Shown here: positions 1 to 8,472 of the stretch, one piece after another
Layout of the letters: the number at the start of each line of letters is the position of its first letter
How positions within the stretch are numbered: the first letter of the stretch is position 1
Source: a virus
Virus record (IMG/VR): IMGVR_UViG_3300042561_000031
Span: 1 to 34,891 of that record
Length of the DNA stretch: 34,891 nucleotides
Reading direction: 5' to 3' (one strand)
Notes under the pieces: model-generated
The model's database searches: none
What the model was told of the DNA's origin: nothing
What the model saw: only the letters and a program-made list of their open reading frames with translations
Position numbers and translations under genes: made by a program

Positions 1-208
1 CGGGACTGACGAACACTCTTAGCATGTTCAGCATCCTTCTGAGCCTTATAAGCAGTCTCATGTTCAGCAGCAGTAGTAGTTACACCATCAACAGTAGTAT
101 CTACAAAGACAGGGCCAAGGATGTGTTTTGTGTACCACTTACCATCAATCTGCTCGACACCAGAGGCTTGAGAGTATTGGTAAACAGTACCACCAGTAGC
201 TTGTGGGC
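1..208. repeat. Terminal imperfect repeat, left copy (partner 34681-34891)
   Basis: These 208 bases align along their full length with the last 211 bases of the window. The outer parts are nearly identical, including a 50-base exact match at the inner end. The central 50 or so bases (about 61-130) are heavily substituted, with a net 3-base difference that keeps the reading frame. The alignment begins exactly at base 1 and ends exactly at the last base, as expected when a circular or circularly permuted genome is assembled through two strain variants of one locus. A tandem paralogue is less likely because joining base 1 to the right end puts the copies in an unproductive frame. Confidence 0.75.
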
Positions 209-350
209 CTTCAAAGACTACATCAGCACCCAAAGCAGTTAAGACTTCAGTTGTTGTTGTCTCCCATGATGGGCCACCATTGGCTTTTGTGTATGCACGA
301 AATTCTGCTTCGTACATGACTTGTCCTGTTTGTGCGATTCGTATTTGCAT
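1..350 (-). CDS. Tail fibre assembly (chaperone-like) protein, C-terminus cut by window edge
   Basis: Reads leftward from ATG at 348-350 (MQIRIAQTGQVMYEAEF...) and runs off base 1 with no stop. About 116 residues are visible. They are homologous to the partial protein at the right end of the window, with identical blocks such as VYQYSQASG, EQIDGKWYTK, LGPVFVDTT and HETAYKAQKDAE. That other copy ends in a TDWRFRSDM...WPVEPQ tail typical of phage tail fibre assembly proteins. The two partial genes together describe one protein of about 155 residues that presumably helps fold or attach the fibre encoded just downstream in the map. The middle of the gene differs strongly between the two copies. 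Family placement rests on the other copy's C-terminus. Confidence 0.6.
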   Translation of the reverse strand, partial: MQIRIAQTGQVMYEAEFRAYTKANGGPSWETTTTEVLTALGADVVFEGPQATGGTVYQYSQASGVEQIDGKWYTKHILGPVFVDTTVDGVTTTAAEHETAYKAQKDAEHAKSVRQS

Positions 351-360
351 TGTGTTCCTT

Positions 361-2349
361 TTAAGCAATAGCTAAGAAGATGTAGCTGACTCCGTTGCTG
401 TTAGCCAAGTTGCCACCAGCGTTGCTCAGTTCAAACCCTGTTGAAGCAGTGTCAACCCAATCGGTGTTGGTGACTTCAGCAGACGCATATGGGCTGTTTA
501 ACCACAAATATGGGTCGTTCCCTGACACGATGCCTCGTGCAGTGTCCCAAACGTACCAATTACCCGTGGTGCTGGAGGCTTTAATAAGCACAAACCTAGC
601 ACCACCTGTGAACCCACAGTTGATGGTTTGAGTTGAACCAGTGCCTGTGTATGAGCCTACTTTGGAAACACCTGCACAAGTGGCAAATAGGTAGGCAACA
701 TGAGTTCCACCTGATTGGCTTAGATAACTACCCACAGTAAACTGGGTTGATGTTGGCGTTGTATCGTTCCAAATGTTAATCCAATAGTCTACCGCTGTTG
801 TGTCGTTTAAAGCCAAATATCCACCATTTCCAATAAACGATGCGTAAACAAACCAAGACCCCGCTGTTGCTGAATCTCTACGTTTAACAATCATCATCTC
901 AGGCACAACAGTTAAGTTATGCGTCAAGGCTTGAGCACTTCCCGTCCCTGTATAGCAACAAACATCAAAGAAGCTAGGGGCACGTTTAAACTGCCAGCCA
1001 ACATAAGTTCTTCCTGTGTAGTTTAGCGTGTAATTTCCTAGGGTAATTCCATCTTGTTGAGCAAATGAATATTGCCCGTAACCGGGGCTGTTTGTGGTTT
1101 CGCTGGCTGTTAAACTTGATACAAGAAGCAAGCCACCAACAGTGTCTGTACCTCGTAAACGATCGTAAAAATAGTTTTGATTAAAGCCGGGATTACGTTC
1201 TGAGCCAATAAACAGATCTGTTGGTGAACCAATTCCAGCAATACTACGAGTTGCTGATTGTGTTGTTGTATTTCCAGACCATATTTCTGCGTCAAACACA
1301 CTAGTCCCACTCGTAGGCACTTTCATCGGGCCTCTGCGAATGGCTATGTAGATGTAGGTAAAAGATGGAGAAGCACCATTGATAGAAAAACCAGTTGCAT
1401 TTGGAACAACAACGCCAGCATCTGCCTGTTCTGCGTCAGACAAATTTGGTTTTAATACAGGCTCTCCAGTAGGTGCGGTTACTGGCATACCACGCATTGA
1501 ATCAACAAGTCGCCAGTTGTCCGCTACATCTGTTGTTTTGTATAAAACCCATTGAGGCTCGTACCCAAGGCTGACTTGAGATACATTTCCACTTCCGTTA
1601 GTCGTAAACGACCCACACGAAATCACATTGTCTGTACCAGTTAGGCCAAAGCCTCCTGCGTCATGGGCGAATAGGTAGGCTACGTAAGTGCCACCAGAAG
1701 CGTTGACGTTTGCGCTAGTACCAATAGAAAATACAGTTGACGTAGGGGTTGTGCTATTCCACAAAGCTCCGCTATCACTGGCTACAGCACTTGTTAAATT
1801 TAATGATACAAATTCTGTATTGCTCAAACTTCTATGGTAAACCCGCCAATCACCTGTAGAGTCTGTGCGCTTGACAATAATGCAAGCTGGCACACTTCCT
1901 AGTGAATGAGAAATTGTTCTATTAGCACCTGAGCCTGTCCAAGTTTGAATATCAAAGAACTTTGGTGCTTTTGCTATAGACCATGAAACTTGAGGGTAAG
2001 TATTAAAGTTAACACTCGATTGAGTACCTATTGAGAAACCTGTTGTGTCAAACGAAGTCAATGTTCCCGCTGTTGTAACTTCAGCATCAGTTAAATTTGA
2101 AAATAATCTTTTTGTTGCACCACGAGCAGTATCAAATAACTGATGGTCAGACCCTGCAAATGTTCTGTTTTTAATCCAAACCAGCCCACCCTTAGTAGCT
2201 AAATCAATTCCATTTTCAATAGAACGTGCAGTAGCATTGCCTGTGTAAAGGTATGTGCTAAAACATGACTCTATATAGTTTGGCTCGGCAACAACACCTC
2301 CTCCGAATCCATCGTAGGATGCAGCCCCACTCGTAGCTTGTAACGGCAT
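361..2349 (-). CDS. Tail fibre or receptor-binding protein with duplicated beta-rich domain
   Basis: A 662-residue Gly/Ser/Thr-rich protein. Two long segments are related: roughly residues 135-235 (starting FFDIQTWTGSG, ending GGTYVAYLFAHDAGG) and 460-560 (starting FFDVCCYTGTG, ending GGTHVAYLFATCAG). Each contains a SHSLG/THNLT turn, an IVKRxDS strand and a WNxTTPTST motif. This repeat type is common in fibres of aquatic phages (I believe it is catalogued as DUF7483, not verified). It lies at the promoter-distal end of the structural operon, after the other fibre gene and the homing endonuclease, and next to the fibre assembly gene. Expected role is host adhesion at the tail tip. The function is inferred from composition and position. 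Confidence 0.75.
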   Translation of the reverse strand: MPLQATSGAASYDGFGGGVVAEPNYIESCFSTYLYTGNATARSIENGIDLATKGGLVWIKNRTFAGSDHQLFDTARGATKRLFSNLTDAEVTTAGTLTSFDTTGFSIGTQSSVNFNTYPQVSWSIAKAPKFFDIQTWTGSGANRTISHSLGSVPACIIVKRTDSTGDWRVYHRSLSNTEFVSLNLTSAVASDSGALWNSTTPTSTVFSIGTSANVNASGGTYVAYLFAHDAGGFGLTGTDNVISCGSFTTNGSGNVSQVSLGYEPQWVLYKTTDVADNWRLVDSMRGMPVTAPTGEPVLKPNLSDAEQADAGVVVPNATGFSINGASPSFTYIYIAIRRGPMKVPTSGTSVFDAEIWSGNTTTQSATRSIAGIGSPTDLFIGSERNPGFNQNYFYDRLRGTDTVGGLLLVSSLTASETTNSPGYGQYSFAQQDGITLGNYTLNYTGRTYVGWQFKRAPSFFDVCCYTGTGSAQALTHNLTVVPEMMIVKRRDSATAGSWFVYASFIGNGGYLALNDTTAVDYWINIWNDTTPTSTQFTVGSYLSQSGGTHVAYLFATCAGVSKVGSYTGTGSTQTINCGFTGGARFVLIKASSTTGNWYVWDTARGIVSGNDPYLWLNSPYASAEVTNTDWVDTASTGFELSNAGGNLANSNGVSYIFLAIA

Positions 2350-2351
2350 TG

Positions 2352-3026
2352 TTATTCCTTATCTTTACAGTTATCAAAGTGCCAACGCTTTGCAACATTG
2401 ACAGCGATAGATTTTTGGCAATGAGGACAATCAACTTTAAGTTTTGGCAAACCCTTGCGCATTGCACTCATTTTAGCTTTTGATTCTTCAGATTGCTTAC
2501 GCCCTTTCATTGGACTAGGGCGACCTAATAATGCTTCAGAAGTCTTACGCTTTGTTTCTTCAGATGGCCTATAAGCTGTAGTCAATCTGGCTTTGGCGAT
2601 GTTTGCTCGACCTTCTTCAGACTTAGGTTTTCGCATCTTTTGTTTTGTTTCTTCAGAAACTATGCGACCTTTAAACAACTCAGATACATACTTTAAATGT
2701 TCTTCAGTATGCTTGTAACCTTTAGCACCATCACCACCATCTGTCATATTGGTCAATGGTATGCCAATATCACGCATTTCAGCAATTAACAAACACTCAA
2801 AATCAATAGCCTGTGCATCTGAAACATTTTCTTCAACTTTGGTAATGATTGGTTGTATACCAAGTGACATAAGTTTACGAATCTTATTTAGCTTCTTTGA
2901 CTTGCGCTTAGTGTAATACTTAGCCTCATCTAAATGAAACTCGCAACGCTTACCATGCCCCTTACCAACGTAAAAGGGCATCCCATTTCTAGGGTCAGTC
3001 AGCGTGTAAACGTAGGCGGTGTTCAT
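2352..3026 (-). CDS. GIY-YIG endonuclease with NUMOD3-type repeats (homing endonuclease)
   Basis: 224 residues. The N-terminus has a degenerate GIY-YIG signature: AYVYTLTDP followed about ten residues on by PFYVGKG, then basic residues and an acidic ECLLIAEM segment where the catalytic Glu would sit. The middle has at least three SEE(T/S)K-type DNA-binding repeats with following glycines (SEETKQKM, SEETKRKTSEALLGRP, SEESKAKMSAMRKG), the pattern of NUMOD3. The C-terminus holds a CPHC...HFDNC putative zinc site. The start overlaps the stop of the fibre gene at 3026 by one base, and only two bases separate its stop from the next fibre gene. This is a free-standing mobile gene dropped between two tail genes. 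Residue-level catalytic competence is not proven. Confidence 0.85.
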   Translation of the reverse strand: MNTAYVYTLTDPRNGMPFYVGKGHGKRCEFHLDEAKYYTKRKSKKLNKIRKLMSLGIQPIITKVEENVSDAQAIDFECLLIAEMRDIGIPLTNMTDGGDGAKGYKHTEEHLKYVSELFKGRIVSEETKQKMRKPKSEEGRANIAKARLTTAYRPSEETKRKTSEALLGRPSPMKGRKQSEESKAKMSAMRKGLPKLKVDCPHCQKSIAVNVAKRWHFDNCKDKE

Positions 3027-5092
3027 TAAGCCTTAAATTGTGTGTTGCTTGCCAAGACTGTAAATGTTGCACTACCTGTTTTTATCAAAAGATAGCGGTA
3101 ACTGTCTATTCCACTAGCATTTCCAGCAGTAGGCGCACCACCTAACCAACGTGTAGTCACACCAGATGTAGTGCCATCAACTTGCACAGCAGAATTGTAG
3201 TAAGCAGTAGAGCCTTGAGTAACCAAGAAAGCCACAGTCATTGATTGACCTGTACTCATCAAAGTATTCAATGATGTACCGCTAGAGCCTCTGAAATTAA
3301 CAGTCCAGTTAGCACTTGCGTTGCTTGTGTAGTACAGAACAGACTGAGTTGTAATGTCGTAAGCAATCGTGCCAGTAGCCGCAGTAGCTGATACTGTTGC
3401 TACTTCTGCTGCATCGTTTAAGACAATGGCGGTAGCAGATGAAGTTCCTGAGAATGTCTGTGTAGCCGTGAATGTCTGGGCAGAGTTTGTAACTGCCGTA
3501 TTAGCGTTATAGGCTTGTACGTTAGTACCGATTGCCAAACCTAAGTTAGTCCGAGCAGTAGCAGTATTAGATACATCAGATAGGTTGTTAGTATTAACTA
3601 AGAAACCACCTGCGGTAAAAGCCGCTTGTGACCAAGCCGATCCTGTCCACACATAAAGAGTGCTTACTGTTGTATTCCAGTACAAAGCACCCGTTAGGAG
3701 AGCATTGCCATCATTATCTACAGAAGGAGCAGAAGACTTAGAACCTAAGTATCTGTCATCAAAAGCATCGTATGAGGCTGCCGCATTGGTTTCGCTAGTA
3801 GCCGCATTGCTTGCACTTGTAGAAGCATTAGAAGCACTTGTAGATGCGTTTGAAGCACTTGTAGCCGCATTAGAAGCAGAAGTAGCCGCAGCAGTAGTTG
3901 AACCAAAAATCGAATCTATTTCAGTTTTGGTATAAGCATTTGTAATGTTATAGCCACCAATAGTCGTAGGATTCGTTCCTGCCGTTGCACGACCATAAGC
4001 ATCAAAAGTCACAGATTGGTAAGTGCCTGGCGTTACACCAGAAGTAGCCAAATCAATGTTGTCCGAATTGACAACAATACGACCTGAAGATGCAGTTCCT
4101 ACATTGAGAGTGTTACCTGTCTTTGTAAGACCATCACCCGCAGTAATCTGACCCGCACCTGAGAACTGCGCCCATGTGATAGATGTGCTTCCCAATGTCC
4201 CACCTGCATCAATCGTGCAGATAAAACCAGAGTCAGCGTTAGTTGTGCCTTTTTCAACAAAGGTAAAAGCCGCCACCAACTCAGCATAAGTGTCAGCATC
4301 TGTTGTGCGAGTCCAAGAACCAGAAGCACACAAATAAATACCATTTTGTGAGGCAGTAGATTGGTCTTTAACCAAGACCCGATCACCAGCAACAATCGAG
4401 ATGCCATCAATGGTTTGTGCGCCAGACAAAGTGATGTTTGCAGTAGTAGCTGCAACCACAGAGGCTTTTGCATCAATACCTTGGGCTAGTGCATCCACAT
4501 AACCCTTGGTAGCCGCATCAGAATCGTTTGTAGGGCTTGCCAAACCAGTAATGGTTGCCGATGTACTGCTATCCATGTCCAATGAGCCAGAGATGGTCAC
4601 ATTGTTGAATGTAGAAGTGCCAGAAGCCGCAGTGACATTGCCTGTCAGGTTGCCCGTTACGTTGCCTGTGACGTTGCCTGTAACTGCACCCGTTACATTG
4701 CCTGTTACGTTACCTGTGACCGCACCTGTCAATGGGCCACTAAAGCCTGTATTTGCCGTGATGTTTGTGCCAGTAATAGCAAGTGGAGATGAACCACCAA
4801 TTACCGCACCATTGATTGTTCCCGCACTAATAGCGGCAGAAGCAATCGTAGCGGCTGTGCTAACAGTAAGGTTAGTAAATGTTCCCGCTGCGGCAGTAGT
4901 TCCACCAATCACAGCACCATTGATCGTTCCACCAGTAATCGTGGCAGATGAGTTATCTGTCTTTGTTGCTATAGCAGTAGCAATATTATTGAACTCTGTA
5001 TCAATCTCAGTACCCTTAACAATTTTTAGAGGATTGCCAGGCGAGAGATTATCTTTGGTTGCAAAGTTAGTGGATTTTGAATAATTAGACAT
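3026..5092 (-). CDS. Tail fibre / tail appendage protein with low-complexity repeats
   Basis: 688 residues, ATG at 5092 behind an AGGAT ribosome site. The N-terminal STNFATKDNL...GTEIDTEFN segment is a common start for fibres attached to podovirus tails. Residues around 125-155 form a (V/L)TGN repeat (GNVTGAVTGN and similar). Residues around 390-440 form an alanine/serine heptad-like repeat (ATSASNAST), predicted to be a trimeric coiled rod. A beta-rich C-terminal half follows, with a TARTNLGLAIGT motif frequent in fibre tips. The gene sits directly after the tail nozzle gene. Fibre function is well supported by composition and place. Which fibre binds the receptor cannot be told from sequence. 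Confidence 0.8.
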   Translation of the reverse strand: MSNYSKSTNFATKDNLSPGNPLKIVKGTEIDTEFNNIATAIATKTDNSSATITGGTINGAVIGGTTAAAGTFTNLTVSTAATIASAAISAGTINGAVIGGSSPLAITGTNITANTGFSGPLTGAVTGNVTGNVTGAVTGNVTGNVTGNLTGNVTAASGTSTFNNVTISGSLDMDSSTSATITGLASPTNDSDAATKGYVDALAQGIDAKASVVAATTANITLSGAQTIDGISIVAGDRVLVKDQSTASQNGIYLCASGSWTRTTDADTYAELVAAFTFVEKGTTNADSGFICTIDAGGTLGSTSITWAQFSGAGQITAGDGLTKTGNTLNVGTASSGRIVVNSDNIDLATSGVTPGTYQSVTFDAYGRATAGTNPTTIGGYNITNAYTKTEIDSIFGSTTAAATSASNAATSASNASTSASNASTSASNAATSETNAAASYDAFDDRYLGSKSSAPSVDNDGNALLTGALYWNTTVSTLYVWTGSAWSQAAFTAGGFLVNTNNLSDVSNTATARTNLGLAIGTNVQAYNANTAVTNSAQTFTATQTFSGTSSATAIVLNDAAEVATVSATAATGTIAYDITTQSVLYYTSNASANWTVNFRGSSGTSLNTLMSTGQSMTVAFLVTQGSTAYYNSAVQVDGTTSGVTTRWLGGAPTAGNASGIDSYRYLLIKTGSATFTVLASNTQFKA
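3790..3895. repeat. Tandem repeats encoding SASNAST-type rod
   Basis: Imperfect tandem units built on a gcacttgtag/gaagcatta-like pattern encode the seven-residue (S/T)SASNA repeat in the fibre protein. Such repeats can vary in copy number by slippage. Confidence 0.7.
4631..4732. repeat. 12-base tandem repeats encoding (V/A)TGN units
   Basis: About eight near-identical 12-base units (variants of gttgcctgtgac on the plus strand) encode the TGNV/TGAV run of the fibre protein. The unit stays a multiple of three, so copy-number change would keep the frame. Confidence 0.75.
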
Positions 5093-5095
5093 GGT

Positions 5096-6640
5096 TTATC
5101 CTATCTTGCCTTCTTTGGCTTGAAGTTCAATTTTCTGAATTGACAACTGAGTGCCATTGATAGTGGCTTCGTAACCAGTTTGTACGATTTTACCCGCACT
5201 AGACGCATTACTTGTTAATGCTTTAATTGGTATACCGCTTGAGTAGTCTGCAACCGCATATTCACCAACCCCATACTCGAAATAGCCTTGAGGTGGAATA
5301 AAGACGTTCTCTGACTGATAAGCACCCGAATAATCAAAAGCCCACTTGATTGTGAGGAACTGGTTAGAACCACCGATCACCACGGCAGTAATAGACTTCA
5401 GAATGGAAATCTGATTAGGATTGCCTAAGTCAGCATTGTTTGTGTAGTACAGGAATCGATAAGTAGAAGCATCATCAAGATAACCACCATACTTACCAAT
5501 GTAGCCGTTCTTGCCAATGTATAAATCACCATTTCGCAACGATCTTAGTGCAGTTGGTGAAATACTATCCCATTTGGTTACACGGGAAGCACCATCTTGC
5601 AGAGATTGTTTGGTATCAAAGCAGTAGACTTGCAAAGTAGCTGGCAGAACAAGCAGATAAAAAGCATTCTTCTCTGAATAAACAGACTTGACGTTTGCTA
5701 GTGTTTCTCCAGACAAGGAAGATTCCAAATCAAATCGAACATTCTTAGAAAGGTCTCGCAATGGAGCAGACTTCTCTTGAATTGTCCTCATCAATGAGCG
5801 AACACCTGAGTCTGACAAGAAAACAACATCAGTACCAATACTTTGAATGGTATCTCTAGCGATACATCCAATAGAGCCTACTGTGTCGCTCAGAACAAGT
5901 GATGCGGGAGTAGAAGCACCAGAGTAAACAAGAATCTGCTTCTTACCAAAGATAAACAAGAAATCATTGTGAGCTGCCAAGCCCATGACTTCATCAGCAC
6001 CATTAGGCCATACACGAGATACATCCAATGAGCCTGAAGTGCCACCACCCCATACATGACCTGCAATCAGATCAGAAAAGGTAACAGTTACTTTGTCAGT
6101 AGATGTATTAGCTACCCACAAGCGACCAAAAGCTGAAATAGCAATGTTGGCTTGAGGAACTGTAGCTACATAACCAGACTTCTCTGACACTCTGCGATAA
6201 GTAGTTGTACTTACTGCGGGGTCATAAATGAGAGGATCGTGACCAGTTTGGAAGAAGTATGCAATGCCATTCAAAGATGCACACTGCCAATTACTTGCTG
6301 AAATAGTAGGAGCAGAACCGCCACCACCATAGGTCAACTCAGTCACCGCATTAGCAGTACCAAGTTTAAATATCTTGTTGTTTCCAGCAAACAGAACTGT
6401 CAAAGTCCCATCGTTTTGAACTAACTCATGGATAACACCAACATCGTTAGCACCCAAAGCACCAGAGGAAGAGTTAACCCTTGACCAACCTTTTCTAGCA
6501 CCAATACGACCATACTGATCCAAGATGCAGTTAGTTGCAACCAAAGCAAAACCAGCCCCTAAATCAAGGGGAGAATCTTCAGTATTCAGGCCATAAAAGC
6601 CTGGTGCTGAGAGACTGTAACTTTGGAGTGCTGATGCCAT
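5096..6640 (-). CDS. Tail nozzle / stabilisation protein (P22 gp10 or T7 gp12-like role)
   Basis: 514 residues, starting MASALQSYSLSAPGF. The opening (APGFYGLNTEDSPLDL, then TNCILDQYGRIGARKGW) is characteristic of the long beta-propeller-like proteins that close the podovirus tail below the portal and adaptor. Repeated short beta strands with hydrophobic alternation, and few charged helices, fit a propeller. Start and stop abut its neighbours (one-base overlap at 6640 with the adaptor gene; fibre ATG four bases after its stop). Order portal-capsid-adaptor-nozzle-fibre matches known podoviruses. No enzyme motif is seen. Confidence 0.75.
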   Translation of the reverse strand: MASALQSYSLSAPGFYGLNTEDSPLDLGAGFALVATNCILDQYGRIGARKGWSRVNSSSGALGANDVGVIHELVQNDGTLTVLFAGNNKIFKLGTANAVTELTYGGGGSAPTISASNWQCASLNGIAYFFQTGHDPLIYDPAVSTTTYRRVSEKSGYVATVPQANIAISAFGRLWVANTSTDKVTVTFSDLIAGHVWGGGTSGSLDVSRVWPNGADEVMGLAAHNDFLFIFGKKQILVYSGASTPASLVLSDTVGSIGCIARDTIQSIGTDVVFLSDSGVRSLMRTIQEKSAPLRDLSKNVRFDLESSLSGETLANVKSVYSEKNAFYLLVLPATLQVYCFDTKQSLQDGASRVTKWDSISPTALRSLRNGDLYIGKNGYIGKYGGYLDDASTYRFLYYTNNADLGNPNQISILKSITAVVIGGSNQFLTIKWAFDYSGAYQSENVFIPPQGYFEYGVGEYAVADYSSGIPIKALTSNASSAGKIVQTGYEATINGTQLSIQKIELQAKEGKIG

Positions 6641-7284
6641 TAGACCGCCACAAAGTTGTCTTCGGGATAACGAGTGCTTTCCAATGCAATAGCATCAGAG
6701 AGCATTCCTCTAAACAAAGCATAAGCCTCATTAGAGTTAGTTCCACCATCTTCACCACGCTCAATCAAAGCACGAGAATAAGCACTTTGAGCAACCAAAT
6801 AATCTAAGACTTTTACAGATGTGCCATCAGCAGACAGATTAGCCTGTGGGACAGTTACATCAAACTTCAATGTATATACGCCATCAGGAACTGGGAACAA
6901 ATCAATCTTTGTGTCGCCATTGCCATCTACACCACTAAAGCAAAACTCTGAGGGAATAGACTGTGAAGGTGTACCAAAGTTGAGCTTGCGGTTCATGTCC
7001 GCAACAGTAGTGTTATCTAAAGTAATAACACTTGTGGTATTGATAGCATCGTTAACACGAAACTTCTGACCAACACCAGTTAAAGCATAGGAGCTTGTGC
7101 CAGAAGCAGTAGTAACTGTAATTGTTTGAGATAAGACATTCCATGAATAAGCATCTTCAATCTGACGCTTACCATCATTGACAAACTTGCCAATCAAAGC
7201 AGAATAGGCGGTTTCGCCAACAGTAGATACTGTGCTTTCACGCAAGCGAACTAACACATCGTTAACAAGTTCTAAATAGGTCAT
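6640..7284 (-). CDS. Head-tail adaptor / tail tubular protein A-like
   Basis: 214 residues. The N-terminal helix MTYLELVNDVLVRLRES and the GKFVNDGKRQIEDAYSWNVL motif are typical of the phage adaptor proteins that dock below the portal (T7 gp11-type role). The C-terminus is helical (YLVAQSAYSRALIERGEDGG) and closes with a region that may contact the nozzle. ATG at 7284 overlaps the stop of the preceding gene by four bases (ATGA), so translation is probably coupled. The product next in order is the nozzle, consistent with sequential assembly of the short tail. Confidence 0.75.
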   Translation of the reverse strand: MTYLELVNDVLVRLRESTVSTVGETAYSALIGKFVNDGKRQIEDAYSWNVLSQTITVTTASGTSSYALTGVGQKFRVNDAINTTSVITLDNTTVADMNRKLNFGTPSQSIPSEFCFSGVDGNGDTKIDLFPVPDGVYTLKFDVTVPQANLSADGTSVKVLDYLVAQSAYSRALIERGEDGGTNSNEAYALFRGMLSDAIALESTRYPEDNFVAV

Positions 7285-7616
7285 GTTCGTTGCGCTCCTG
7301 ATACTTCAAATGTGGCAATAAAACTGAATGTACTTGCACTTTGAGTAGTAATTTGAATTCTATCGCCTTCTTCTAAAACGATATAAGCATTGCCATCAAA
7401 CTGAAGGTATTGCTTAGATGTAAAGTCGTAATTAGTAAGAATATCCAAGGTTGTGGCAGCACTTGCGTCATACCATTGAACAGTAATGTGCTTAGTCGAA
7501 CCACCAGTATTGTGAATGTACATCACAGTAAACTTGGCGTAATAACCCGTAGGAACTGTATAAACAGTTGTCAGCGTTGCGGCTGTTGGGTTAATTCCGA
7601 CAGATACTGGTCTCAC
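7281..7616 (-). CDS. Small structural protein, GTG start
   Basis: 111 residues of beta-rich sequence (HITVQWYD, YIVLEEGDRIQI) with no recognised catalytic motif. The start is GTG at 7614-7616, overlapping the upstream TGA (GTGA). Similar short beta-sandwich proteins sit beside adaptor genes in small podovirus genomes and are thought to be head-tail or tail accessory proteins. A structural role is inferred from position and composition only. Confidence 0.65.
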   Translation of the reverse strand: MRPVSVGINPTAATLTTVYTVPTGYYAKFTVMYIHNTGGSTKHITVQWYDASAATTLDILTNYDFTSKQYLQFDGNAYIVLEEGDRIQITTQSASTFSFIATFEVSGAQRT

Positions 7617-7891
7617 TTCATATTCCTCTTAGAGATCGCTTTGGCTTTAGCTTTAGCGTCTTCCTTGGATGTTGCGCCCCAAGCTCTAAGAGAAAGTAAA
7701 AGTCGGGTAGGCTTTCCATCTTTCATCTCAGCGCCAGGCATATTGCCCATTCGTGCTAAAAAGGATGCCCTACGAGGGTTATCTCCCGACTTAACTGGTG
7801 GTTTTAAATTGCCACCTGTTTCTGCATTATACGATGCTCTGCCTTTAGCATTCAAGCCCCCTTTGGGGTTTTGATGCGCTTTTAAGGTCAT
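7613..7891 (-). CDS. Small basic conserved phage protein (DUF6321-like)
   Basis: 92 residues, strongly basic. The pattern PKGGLNAKGRASYN, then GGNLKPPV, then PRRASFLARM matches a small domain I associate with DUF6321, found next to structural genes in many environmental phages. The function is unknown. It is coupled by ATGA overlap to the gene before it and GTGA overlap to the gene after it. Its charge suggests nucleic-acid or capsid-interior contact, which is speculative. Confidence 0.65.
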   Translation of the reverse strand: MTLKAHQNPKGGLNAKGRASYNAETGGNLKPPVKSGDNPRRASFLARMGNMPGAEMKDGKPTRLLLSLRAWGATSKEDAKAKAKAISKRNMK

Positions 7892-8034
7892 TTCTTTTTA
7901 GCAGTCTTCGCTGCTTGCTTAAATGACGCCTCAGTAGGTGCGCCTTTAGAACCAACCTTACGCATCTTTTCCTTAGAACCCGCTTTGATGCGTTCTTGTT
8001 TGGCATTGATGTTAGCGTAGAGACCTTGTTTCAT
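7888..8034 (-). CDS. Small basic protein, 48 aa
   Basis: Starts ATG at 8034 (MKQGLYANINAKQERIKAG) and ends TGA at 7888-7890. Both ends overlap neighbours as ATGA, the layout used across this whole block. Lysine/alanine-rich throughout, ending AAKTAKKK. Its opening recalls a recurrent small phage protein of unknown function that travels with the next two genes. No domain can be named. Confidence 0.7.
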   Translation of the reverse strand: MKQGLYANINAKQERIKAGSKEKMRKVGSKGAPTEASFKQAAKTAKKK

Positions 8035-8186
8035 TTCTTACCCTTTGGTTTAGACATACCTGCTTCGGATAAAGCAATAGCCACAGCCTGTTTTGGATTA
8101 GTAACGACCTTTTTATTGGTAGTCAACTTGCCCTTACCAAACTCAGTCATTACCTTGCTGATCTTCTTTTGGGCTTTAGTTTTCAT
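8031..8186 (-). CDS. Small basic protein, 51 aa (DUF6496-like)
   Basis: ATG at 8186, TGA at 8031-8033, overlapping the next start by four bases. The core KVMTEFGKGKL followed by VTNPKQAVAIALSEAG matches the short domain I know as DUF6496, widespread in phages and a few bacteria with no known function. Very rich in lysine. It lies two bases after the stop of the beta-rich virion protein gene at 8188-8472. Confidence 0.7.
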   Translation of the reverse strand: MKTKAQKKISKVMTEFGKGKLTTNKKVVTNPKQAVAIALSEAGMSKPKGKK

Positions 8187-8187
8187 A

Positions 8188-8472
8188 TCAATACATGATC
8201 TTTGCGATGATTGTTCCAGATGTATACGCTGTGCAATTGGCTCTCAAATACTTAGGAGCATTAGCCAAAGTAACAAAGCCGTCAGCCGTTAAAGCAGTGC
8301 CAACAGTGCTAAATGTTGTGCCATCAAGACTACCTTGAAGGGCAACAGTAGCAGTTGTGATACCTGTAACGTGTAGAATTGCTGGCATACCAGCATCTAC
8401 CTGAACAGCCTTAGAAGCACCTGTAGCAGTAACAGAGCTAAGAAGGGTAACGGGAGAAGTTAAAGAAGACAT
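8188..8472 (-). CDS. Small beta-rich virion protein, possible capsid decoration
   Basis: 94 residues of Thr/Ala/Val-rich beta sequence (ATVALQGSLDGTTFSTVG) with a discoidin/jelly-roll feel common in decoration and fibre-like accessory proteins. ATG at 8472 overlaps the upstream TAA by one base. No cysteines are arranged as a metal site. A virion role is inferred from neighbours and composition. A tail accessory is the alternative. Confidence 0.55.
   Translation of the reverse strand: MSSLTSPVTLLSSVTATGASKAVQVDAGMPAILHVTGITTATVALQGSLDGTTFSTVGTALTADGFVTLANAPKYLRANCTAYTSGTIIAKIMY

Noticed and set aside
1-208. Tandem paralogous copies of the tail assembly gene
   Set aside because: Joining base 1 to base 34891 does not give an intact frame, and the copies align exactly to the window ends, which fits allelic overlap better.
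3790-4732. CRISPR-like or diversity-generating repeats
   Set aside because: The repeats are in-frame protein repeats without spacers; no reverse transcriptase or cas gene is present.
4506-5084. 192-codon plus-strand frame opposite the fibre gene
   Set aside because: Its Val/Pro/Leu repeats are the antisense of the TGN repeats of the fibre protein, a typical shadow.
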